Below are positions 56,218 to 64,000 of a DNA stretch of 64,000 nucleotides, one piece after another; position 1 is the first letter of the stretch, and every line of letters begins with the position of its first letter. The stretch is from Symsagittifera roscoffensis (taxonomy: Eukaryota; Xenacoelomorpha; Acoela; Convolutidae). The DNA is taken from contig NC_087063.1 of assembly GCF_963678635.1 (NCBI RefSeq), forward strand, positions 42,610,759 to 42,674,758, read 5' to 3'. The position numbers and the translations under genes are program-made. Below the pieces are notes generated by a model, which had not been told where the DNA came from, made no database searches, and worked only from the letters and a program-made list of their open reading frames with translations.

Positions 56218-57240
56218 TCACTTGCTGTTTAAAAGACACGAACTAGAATCTGCAATTGCGCATCGCAATTTATTTAAGGTTTTAGGTTTTTTTAATTGCC
56301 CCGGCGCTGCTCCTTTCTTACTATCTTCGGCTTTGCTTCCGTATGGTAGATTTATGCTATCCATTTTGCCAGTCCAAACTTAAGGAGGTGGATGACTCTC
56401 AAACCGTGACCGTTTATATTCACTCAAATAGGGCTTGTTAATTTTTTTGGACGAAAAAAATTTATTTCTAAACCAAATCTTACACAATCAGCATCAATGA
56501 TTAATTAATTTGACAATGGACGATATAGATAAATAACATATTCCATACCTGATACCTATATATTGTTCACCCTGGATAGTTTAAACATAAATTGACGTTG
56601 AGAAAAAAATTACAAAATTATTTTCCCCTTTTTTCCTCATGCACCGTACTAGGAAAAGCAAGAGAATTAAATAAAAGAACATACAAATTTGATAGCGCCA
56701 ACCATTTTCAAGCAAACGAGAAATTAAAAAGTATTAATAATTATGAATATAACGGAAAAATTCGTAAATATTTTATGCTTTTTAAGTTTCATGTTGATAA
56801 AAACTAATCGCAATTGTTGAAATTCAAAAACAGGTTTTTGCAAATTAACTTAGGAGTTTGTTTCTAATAAATTGTACTAAAACCGTAATTAAACATGCCT
56901 AAAAAGTTTAAGGTAAAGAATGGAGTTCAAGTGAAATATGTGTTATTAATAACTAAAACAAAATAACACTAACGCTCGCTTATCCCGAAGGAGGTCACTA
57001 GCGATAGATAAGGTCATATCATTTCGGTTAATTAAAAAAATAAAAACTGAAATAAGAGCAATCACAGCACTTCCCGTAACTGAGAAATTTTGAACTAAGC
57101 ACATACCAAATAGGTGATCCTTTTCTCCCTCTCCGAAAGACGAAAGAAACAAAATAAATCACAACTAATTATACAGCACGAAAGTAATTAATGAAGTGTT
57201 ATCGCGAAGGGTACACTTTGGAATTTTGAATTAATTAAAT
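56218..57240. other. Gene-free region with an inverted repeat-family end
   Basis: AATAACACTAACGCTCGCTT (56963-56982) is the reverse complement of the left end of the ATTACAC family (GAGCGTTAGTGTTATT at 52364-52379), so a copy lies here in the opposite orientation. Nothing else recognised. Confidence 0.4.
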
Positions 57241-58800
57241 TGCACATTTTGGAAAAACAACGAGAAAGGCAGTTTGGTTTATCCGGTGGATTTAATAGGA
57301 TGAATTTGAAAATTTGTGAGGTGCCTGGACTAAAGAGGATTCCTCTGTAGATTTTTTCAAAAGTCTTGTTCACATACTATCAGCGAAGATGCAAAATTAA
57401 GGTATGAACATTGTTCAAATTCAAAATTACTGCAAAAATGCCGTAAGAGGATTGTAAGACATCTTTTATTGCATTCTGTAAACAAAGCGTCTGTTCCCCA
57501 AATTTATCAAGAAGTTATTGGTTATTATATAGTTTGGAAATTGATGAGTCCTTGGTGGAATTTGTGATGTTAGAAATGGTAAACTAGATGTTAGAAATGG
57601 TAGACTAGAATTTTCTTCGAAATTATTGTCGTATTGATTAAGTTTTTAGTCGCTTTGTCGCTCAATCTATCGTAAAGGTTGATTCAAAGTGTGAGCTTAT
57701 ACTCGTTTTCTGTTAAAATTGCTTTTTTTCTACGTTTAGTTTTTTGGTGATATTGTTGCTTCTGTAGCAGAAAAATATTGTCATTTACTTGTTTGTTTTA
57801 TTGTGTAATTGTTTTTGGAGGTCTTCGGATTTTTTATGGTTGTTGCATCGGTGCTAAGGATTCTAAAATTGCTTTTAGTTTTGTAGAAGAACAATTTTTT
57901 AGAATTTTATTTTGTTTTGAAATAATTATCTTCTGTTTTTCTGTGGTTTGCTGATCTGATATATCCTATCTGTTGTTTGTGTGGTCTTTTAACAAGGTCG
58001 TATCTAGAGTCTTGAATTAGACATTTGTGTAAAATTGACATTTTGGAAAAATAACGAAAGGCAGTTTCGTTTATTCGGTAGATTTAATAGGATGAATTAG
58101 AAAACCTGTGTGAGGTGCCTGGACTAAAGAGGATTCCTCAGTAGAAGTTTTCAAACGTCTTTTGTTCACATACTATTAGCGAAGATGCAAAAGTTAAGGC
58201 ACGAACATTGTTCAAATTCAAAATTACTGCAAAAATGCCGTAAGAGGATTGTAAGACATCTTTTATTGCATTCTGCAAACAAAGCGTCTGTTCCCCAAAT
58301 TGATCAAGAAGTTATTGGTTATTATATAGTTTGGTATTGATGAGTCCTTGGTGGGATTTGCGATAACTGGTAGACAAGAAATTTCTTCGAAATTTTTGTC
58401 GTTTTCAATGAGTTTTTTCTTCTATGTACTATTGTAAATCTGTAGGTTTCAATATTTTGTAAAGGTTGATTCCAAGTGTATGCTTATACTGGTTTTCTGT
58501 TATAAGTTTTTTGTGATGTTGTTTCTGTATCAGAAAAAAATTGTTGTTCATTTACTTGTTTGTTTCAATCGCTCATTTTGTTGGAGGTCTTCGAGACTTT
58601 TTAAGGTTGTTACATCGGTGCATCGGATTCTGAAATTAGTTTTTGTTTTGTAGAAAAACAATTTTTTAGAAATTGTTTTTGCTTTGAAAAAATAACCTGC
58701 TGTTTTTTTGTTTTTGATCTTATATAATCTATCTGTTATTTGAGTGGTCTTATAAAAAGGTCGTATCTAGAGTCTTGAATTAGACAATTTTGTAAAACTG
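57241..58800 (+). repeat. Tandem duplication, two units of about 790 bp
   Basis: 57241-58033 and 58034-58800 share long blocks (GGTGCCTGGACTAAAGAGGA; GAAGTTATTGGTTATTATAT; GGTCGTATCTAGAGTCTTGA) with scattered changes and indels. No gene. Confidence 0.85.
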
Positions 58801-59735
58801 ACAAGCTGTTCTTTTTGGTTAACCTAATTGATGCGGTGAATTTTAATTATATACAATTTTTGTTGTTGAGTGGCACAGTCTGAATACGCCGCTTTGAGAT
58901 CTGAACTCGAACCGTAACAAAAAAGAAAGGTCGCAAATTAAAAGCGCTAACAGTTATCAGTAAGCATGATTTATCTGAAGCAAAAACAGTTTTACTTAGG
59001 GTAATAGTTTGGATACTGTATGCAAACCGTTAGCTTTGTTTTAGACTTAGGTAAAAAGTTGTATGATTCTTCTTTTACAAAATGTTATATGTTTTCTGAT
59101 AACCAATAAACAGAGTTTTTTTGAAAATACGTGGACGATAGGTTATTTTCTTAGAGCAAAAAGCTTAAGATGAAAAATGTATGTCAGAGAGGATAGTGCC
59201 TGAGAGCAATTTGAGAATAAATTTTTCCAAACAGGCCAAAAGAAAAAATTTGAAAAATTGTGTAAAATTGACAAACTGCTCATTTTGGTTAACCTAATTG
59301 ATGTGGTGAATTTTAATTATATGTAAATTTTGTTGCTGTTTGGCGCAGTCCGAATACGCTGCTTTGAGATCTGAACTCAAATCGTAAAAAAGTGAAGGTC
59401 GCAAATTAAAAACGCTAATAGTTATTTGTAAGCATGATTTATGTGAATCAAAAATAGCTCCACTAAGGGTATTTTATTGGATATTGTCTGCAAACCGTTA
59501 GTTTTGTTTTAGACTTAGTTAGCGAGTTATAAAAATTTTCTACTATAAAATATTATATTATGTTTTCTGATAAACTATAAACTGAACTTTTGTTTTGAAA
59601 TTACGTGGAAGATAGGATATTTGCTTAGAGCAAAAAGCTACAGATCAAAAAAGTATGTCGGAGAGGATAACGCTTGAGAGCAATTTGAGGATAACTTTTT
59701 AAACAGGCCAAAAAATAATTTGAAAAAAGTTAGAG
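58801..59735 (+). repeat. Tandem duplication, two units of about 470 bp, each with a tRNA-like module
   Basis: Units start ACAAGCTGTTC (58801) and ACAAACTGCTC (59271). Both carry a tRNA-like part: box A TGGCACAGTC / TGGCGCAGTC, then ATACGC and box B GAACTCGAACC / GAACTCAAATC, at 58870-58913 and 59341-59384. The TGTAAAATTGACA-type junction word also precedes the larger repeats at 58027, tying the two arrays together. Confidence 0.8.
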
Positions 59736-59933
59736 CAAAAATATGCTTGGTTTGGCATGTTGACGCGCTTCAAAAATAGTGTTTCTCGGCGCCATTAAAA
59801 ATAAGTAAGAGTCGGTCAGCCAATTATGGATTTCTTCTAAAATTGAGCAAGAGGAAGAACTCGTTGGGTCAGCAGTGGGTCGAATCCATGAGAAGGGCGT
59901 GGATATTGGCCTCCCACTTAAATTTCCCCTTGG
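59736..59933. other. Edge of contig part before the gap
   Basis: Base composition rises in GC after about 59845. The minus-strand frame entering from the gap ends near 59869. A box B-like GTGGGTCGAATCC lies at 59875. Confidence 0.3.
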
Positions 59934-60133
59934 NNNNNNNNNNNNNNNNNNNNNNNNNNNNNNNNNNNNNNNNNNNNNNNNNNNNNNNNNNNNNNNNNNN
60001 NNNNNNNNNNNNNNNNNNNNNNNNNNNNNNNNNNNNNNNNNNNNNNNNNNNNNNNNNNNNNNNNNNNNNNNNNNNNNNNNNNNNNNNNNNNNNNNNNNNN
60101 NNNNNNNNNNNNNNNNNNNNNNNNNNNNNNNNN
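59934..60133. other. Assembly gap (200 N)
   Basis: A run of exactly 200 N, probably a placeholder of fixed size. Joins across it should not be trusted. Confidence 0.99.
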
Positions 60134-60492
60134 AGGTCCGGATATGCCTCCTCTCTCTGTTGGGATCGTATCATGGACAGTGAACTGCTTGTGGATTGGA
60201 CTGCGGCCCCTGCTGGTCGTCTGATTGGCAGAGAAAACTCTCCCGCACCATATTCGGTGTAGTTATTCAAGCCAGGATTTCTCGCAAGGTCAAATCCTCT
60301 CACGCCCCCATCCTTATTCCAGGATAGCCATCTGGTCTGTTCTTGATTTGATATTCCGTCTGAAGTGTAGCCTACCATCAACACTGCTTCAGGTGCTGAC
60401 TCCCTGCATTCGCCTTGTGGTTCCAGTTCCAGGATGGCATTCAACATTACCGCCAATCGTTCGTCCATTTGTGCATAATCGAGGTCCCTCAA
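60134..60492 (-). CDS. Gag-like N-terminal frame, cut by the gap
   Basis: Starts with ATG at 60492 (MRDLDYAQMDERLAVMLNAI, an acidic helical beginning) and stays open for about 119 codons into the N run. The resemblance to a gag N-terminus is only in style. Its position downstream of integrase suggests either an extra 3' frame or the start of another element copy. Confidence 0.3.
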
Positions 60493-60589
60493 AATTTTTT
60501 ATAACTCATCGAGGGCAGGCTTTTTGAGCGCTTCTGGCATGGACTTCCAGAAGCGATCCGCTGTCGTTGCTTTAATTTCAGGCAATCTT

Positions 60590-60722
60590 CCGTATCAACC
60601 AACTCAAGAAATACCTTTTCCCAACCAACTCGAGAAATACCTAACCAGTTAAGTTCAAGAAATACCTTAACAGTTAAACTCAAGAAGTACTTTTCCCCAA
60701 TTGATACTTGAGAAATGTCTCC
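60590..60722 (-). repeat. Short direct repeats in retrotransposon non-coding part
   Basis: Five approximate copies of AACTCAAGAAATACCTT (about 25-bp period), as often seen in LTR or untranslated regions of such elements. Confidence 0.65.
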
Positions 60723-60871
60723 CCATAGTGCTGGTAGTGGAGAACTTGTTCGAGATCTCCCGTTTTGTTCGGGAAGTTACATTGAAATCCATCTACCTGA
60801 CTCGTGCCCCCTTTTACTTAGCTCATGAACCCTGTGCCTCCTAACTCAAGACTTCCATAACCACCCAAGTC

Positions 60872-61060
60872 TCAGGCGATACTCAAGTAGTACTTATTGT
60901 GTAGGTGCACCATTATCTCTGTTTCTGCAAAGACCACGTGCAGGATGGCGTACAATTCCCTAGGATTCAACTTGCCCCTGTTTGGATCGTAGACCGGCAT
61001 TGAGATCTCTCGCATCGCTCTTTCGACCATGAAGTCCCTCAACCTCGTTAGTGCCGACAT
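60872..61060 (-). CDS. Small frame downstream of integrase
   Basis: 62 residues (MSALTRLRDFMVERAMREIS...), in protein-like codon use, ending in TAG-type context 5' of the direct repeats on the minus strand. Function unknown; may be a spliced or frameshifted continuation of the 61075-61800 frame. Confidence 0.35.
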   Translation of the reverse strand: MSALTRLRDFMVERAMREISMPVYDPNRGKLNPRELYAILHVVFAETEIMVHLHNKYYLSIA

Positions 61061-61074
61061 TACGTGCTCGGGGT

Positions 61075-61800
61075 CTATTGTGTTCCTTTCATTGACCCTC
61101 GCCTACAAAAAGCACAGGTATTTACCAGAAACTTGTGAAACTGAAGGAGGAAGCGCAACCATTCCTCCAACCCCGGTCTCTGCCTAAATAGAAACTCTAC
61201 ATTATGATATTCTCTTTTGAAAGCGGCTTCCAGTGTTTTGCTGAAACTCATGTCCGCTGTTATGCAGATAGCACTAGTCCTATCTGACAAAATGAAGTCG
61301 TTGTCCGTGATCAGGATGATCTCTGAATGTTCATTGGGTATCTCGAATTTTGTCTTGAAATTTCTCCCTATGGTAGGTTCAGCTTCCTCTTTATCCAATT
61401 CCAACCGGCTAGTATCTCTCACTTCCCTGAGCTTCTTCATCACCAAATTTTTGGTGTGGGTTATTCCTACCCCCACTCTCCGGACAAAAGTATTTATCGA
61501 CGTCCCCGTCGATGATGCTGGGCTCAAATTTTCCGGTGGTATGTCCAGTGGGCAATCAGTGGCTGTCCAACCCAATAGCGGAATTTTTGTTTTAATATGT
61601 TTTTCTGCTGACACGTCGACCTGCTCGGTGCGTTGCGCTTCTTTTCCGTCATTTTTGAGGTTATGCATCCATTCCAGTATCCTCAGGTTTGTGTTTTCCT
61701 TATTTTCTATCTCGATCTTCCAGGTCCTTTTCTCGTTCTGGTACGGAGTAGTTCTCTTGCAAGGAGTGCTCACTGCCGTTGATGATCCGCCACTCTTCAT
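61075..61800 (-). CDS. Retrotransposon ORF 3' of integrase, unassigned
   Basis: 241 residues, Lys/Glu-rich at the N-terminus, then more structured (SEIILITDNDFILSDRTSAI, LRFLLQFHKFL). It follows the integrase in the same orientation. I see no signal peptide or membrane helix to support an envelope protein. It overlaps the frame at 61700-62026, so frameshifts or splicing may connect them. Confidence 0.45.
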   Translation of the reverse strand: MKSGGSSTAVSTPCKRTTPYQNEKRTWKIEIENKENTNLRILEWMHNLKNDGKEAQRTEQVDVSAEKHIKTKIPLLGWTATDCPLDIPPENLSPASSTGTSINTFVRRVGVGITHTKNLVMKKLREVRDTSRLELDKEEAEPTIGRNFKTKFEIPNEHSEIILITDNDFILSDRTSAICITADMSFSKTLEAAFKREYHNVEFLFRQRPGLEEWLRFLLQFHKFLVNTCAFCRRGSMKGTQ

Positions 61801-62026
61801 CGGCTACCAGCTCGCCCATATTCAACAACTCCTCGCCTATCTCCTCGGGTTGTATCTTGTCGATCAAGAAATGGTCACCATACCTGTTGTACCTCATGCC
61901 TGTACGCTTGCGATTGCCATTTCTTGTCCCAGTGATCATCGACAAGTCTGGTGCCGTCCACTTTGGCTCCACGTTCTGCTCCGGATCATTCCAAATTCCA
62001 ATCCTCCTCCGCAAAAGATCGCGCAT
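61700..62026 (-). CDS. Retrotransposon ORF fragment, unassigned
   Basis: 108 residues (MRDLLRRRIGIWNDPEQNVE... to EREKDLEDRDRK), immediately 3' of the integrase C-terminus and overlapping the next frame by about 100 bp. Probably part of the same poorly conserved downstream coding region. Confidence 0.35.
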   Translation of the reverse strand: MRDLLRRRIGIWNDPEQNVEPKWTAPDLSMITGTRNGNRKRTGMRYNRYGDHFLIDKIQPEEIGEELLNMGELVADEEWRIINGSEHSLQENYSVPEREKDLEDRDRK

Positions 62027-62195
62027 CTGAGTCTACCTCTATTTTCTCGTTATCATCCATGCTCACATCCCCGTTGCTGTCATTCTTCTCTTTGGTGCTT
62101 TTCTCGTTCACTTCACATGTTGGCTCTACCAGTAGATACTCGAGTCCTTCCATGTTCTGTGGTACACAGCAGTCCTCCGAAGATGGGACGTGAGT

Positions 62196-63622
62196 CTAAA
62201 GATTTTCGTAGTGCGCCGCACTCCCTGTACTCAAGCGATAGAACCGGCCCTGCTGGTGTACTTCCGTTATCATAAACGGTCCTCTCCATTTCTTCAGTAA
62301 ATTTTTAGTCTTTTTTGGAGGTATAATATTCTGGAATACCCAAACGTATTGTCCCACAGCATACGGTTTTGCCTGAAGTATCTTTTCATCGTACTTCTTC
62401 CGCTGTCTCATTTGTGCCTGCGCCGTGTTTCCTCTACATAGCTCGTTTAGTTCCTGTTGTCTCCTGACCGCTTCCTTCACATACGTTTGAGGCGACGTCT
62501 TTTTCCCTTCGTATTCTGGATAGAAGAGCGTCAGGGGCAACGCGCTCTCCCTGCCAGTCAACATCATTAAAAAGAACTGATCCCTGTTGTTGAGTGTTGT
62601 GTGCTGTTGTACGCCCCTACCACTTGCGGCAGATATTTATCGCAATTTGTCATGTATCTCGAGCAATATACCCTGAGCATGTTCACCAGTGTTCTGTTCT
62701 GCCTCTCCACTAGCCCGTTCGGTTGAGGATGGTAGGTCGTTGAATGTGCTTGAGCAATGTAAAACGTCCTCATCAGTTCTTTTGTCAGGTCCTCCACGAA
62801 GGCTTTCCCATTGTCCGATTGGAATGTCATCGGGTAACCATATCGTGATATCCAGTGCGTTATCAAAGGATCACAAGTCTCTTCCGCTGAGGCCGTCTCA
62901 CATAATACCGCTTCCGCCAGTTTTGTGAAGTAGTCTATTCTTACCAGTATCTGATTGTATCCCGAGTCAATCATGTAGATCTTCTGATGGTCTATCTGCA
63001 TGACCTCGTTAAATTCCGAGCTTTCCACGGGTTTAGGTGAAAATTTCTTTTTTCTAGGATCTTTCACTTGCAAACACGACAAACATGCGTTCACCCACCT
63101 TTCGCAAGCTTTTCTCAACCCTGGCCAATCAAACCCGTGTAGTATTTTTGGTTGTACCTTGTCTAACCCCTGATGTCCCATCGATCTGAATAACACTTCC
63201 GTCTGGCATAGCTGTGGTTGTATGATGAGATTATGCTTGTGTAATATCTTCCCCTCAACTTTCCTTCTACAGGCTACCACACCATCAGCTGTGTGATAGA
63301 GTAAGTCTCTTCTCTCTTTGTAGAACTGGCTCAAGATCTTGTAACTATCCTCCTCCAGGTCTCCTTTCCCCTTTACTCCCGTCCGGATCCATATGGAGAG
63401 GTTGCTCGTCATCTTGTCATTCTTCTGGGCTCGTATCAGATCCGACAGACTGTATCTCGCTTTGAAATGTTCGTTCAATGCCATCATTTGACTTTTCAGT
63501 TCTCCAGGACTGTGGATGTCGTCTCTTAGCTTAACACAAACTATCCTTCTCACGACCTGCCTGTCTGGTTTTTTCTCGACAGTTGAATTGCACGATAGCT
63601 CGTTGAATGGTTTCCTTGACAA
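62196..63622 (-). pseudogene. Gypsy integrase, frameshifted
   Basis: The N-terminal part contains the zinc-binding HHCC-type region (a MGHQGLDKV His context, then CLSCLQVK) and the WPGLRKACERWV block. The catalytic core shows the DDE triad contexts: MQIDHQKIY (Asp), FQSDNGKAF (Asp) and HPQPNGLVERQNRT (Glu). The frame stops at 62567 inside the conserved YNSTQHSTTGISSF segment, in a T-run. The C-terminal part (MLTGRESALPL..., KKWRGPF, the tail binding domain) continues in another frame from 62567 to 62196. This looks like a one-base loss in the T-run: either a real inactivating mutation or a sequencing error. Confidence 0.85.
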
Positions 63623-63975
63623 TTCAAGTTTCTCAAGTTCTTCTCCTCCGTACGCCTCCTGTTGATATAGATTGTACGTTCCTGAGGTAATTCCCTGTCG
63701 CGGTGCCTCGTTTTCTCTTCTGCTAAAATCTTGGACAGACTGTCTTGGTCATCACCACTCTTCTCTGAGTCATCCTCCCAGTTTTCCGACTCCCCGGACA
63801 AACTCTCTTCCTCGCCGTCTCCTTCTGTTTTCGGCCACTCATCGGACTCTTGATCTAGTCCGAGGTGTTCGGCTTCCTCCTTGAATGACGCTTTCTTCTT
63901 CCGAAACGTAGTCCTTCTTAGTATGTCTTCTGGGATTTTCTCGACCAATGTTCGCACTGGTTGCCTGTCTTTCAT
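63550..63975 (-). CDS. Polyprotein segment upstream of integrase
   Basis: 141 residues, strongly acidic in the middle (SDEWPKTEGDGEEESLSGES) and basic at the end, overlapping the integrase frame in another phase. It lies where the RNase H-integrase connection of Gypsy polyproteins is expected. Probably part of pol broken by a frameshift; it continues toward the window end. Confidence 0.4.
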   Translation of the reverse strand: MKDRQPVRTLVEKIPEDILRRTTFRKKKASFKEEAEHLGLDQESDEWPKTEGDGEEESLSGESENWEDDSEKSGDDQDSLSKILAEEKTRHRDRELPQERTIYINRRRTEEKNLRNLNCQGNHSTSYRAIQLSRKNQTGRS

Positions 63976-64000
63976 CGAGTCCTCGCAATGAGCTGCTTCC

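Larger units (their letters stand above)
60134..64000 (-). mobile_element. Gypsy-type LTR retrotransposon, partial
   Basis: From the gap to the window end the DNA is clearly GC-richer than the rest and coding on the minus strand. Integrase is at 63622-62196, with further frames 3' of it. Reverse transcriptase and RNase H would lie beyond the window end. No LTR pair can be delimited because both edges are missing. Confidence 0.8.

Noticed and set aside
61075-61800. Envelope-protein interpretation of the ORF 3' of integrase
   Set aside because: No signal peptide, no transmembrane helix and no cleavage-type motif are visible, so only position would support it.
61217-62275. 352-residue plus-strand frame in the retrotransposon
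   Set aside because: It lies antisense to minus-strand frames that continue from the integrase; its Ser/Pro/Leu-rich composition is that of a shadow frame.

Overview
This is a nuclear genome window from an invertebrate animal. The host DNA is AT-rich and T-tract-rich, the genes are metazoan (SF3B5, uroporphyrinogen decarboxylase, ornithine aminotransferase, tail-anchored cytochrome b5, a four-EF-hand protein and two B-box zinc-finger proteins), and most of the remainder is transposon and tandem-repeat DNA. The taxon cannot be fixed from the sequence. A pyrimidine-rich stretch ending in AG lies 2-45 nt upstream of every convincing start codon. That fits spliced-leader trans-splicing (known in tunicates, flatworms, hydrozoans, rotifers and others) or a very consistent habit of 5'UTR introns; SF3B5 does have a plausible local donor. 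No bacterial signals (operons, ribosome binding sites, CRISPR) are present.

Layout. 0-4 kb: repeats, including an element of about 1.5 kb with ATTACAC ends, a MULE-type terminus and tRNA-like modules. 4.0-4.4 kb: SF3B5. 6.9-8.7 kb and 13.3-15.2 kb: two intronless paralogues with two zinc-binding modules, a coiled coil and a shared C-terminal domain I do not recognise, separated by a tandem repeat (9.5-10.3 kb) and a foldback element (11.4-11.8 kb). 16.2-18.3 kb: a 2,135-bp MULE transposon with subterminal repeats, an 8-bp target-site duplication and a dead FLYWCH/MULE transposase, inserted into a tRNA-like repeat. 18.5-23 kb: repeats. 23.1-25.9 kb: intronless UROD then OAT on the same strand. 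26-31 kb: repeats, a 66-bp-arm hairpin and a 24-bp minisatellite of nearly 1 kb. 31.4-36 kb: a lone terminal exon, a Tnp2-like transposase remnant and rearranged Tc1/mariner-like copies. 37.8-41.5 kb: an almost perfect 1,825-bp tandem duplication, each copy holding a candidate multi-exon minus-strand gene. 42.8-46.4 kb: a higher-order satellite with three kinds of monomer in the order A-B-C-A-B-C. 48.2-48.9 kb: cytochrome b5 with an apparent GC-AG intron. 49.6-55.2 kb: the EF-hand gene, with a 4.3-kb transposon-filled third intron. 55-59.7 kb: a CAGGGTGGC-ended element with a C13/G13 hairpin, exon-like pieces and two tandem duplications. 59,934-60,133 is an assembly gap. 60.1-64 kb is a higher-GC, minus-strand Gypsy-type retrotransposon with integrase.

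The host genes do not form one pathway. UROD (cytosolic haem synthesis), OAT (mitochondrial ornithine/proline metabolism) and cytochrome b5 (a membrane haem protein) are housekeeping functions. The most noteworthy material is the duplicated helical-protein gene, the B-box paralogues with an unassigned C-terminal domain, and the repeat families that carry tRNA-like promoter modules followed directly by oligo-T.
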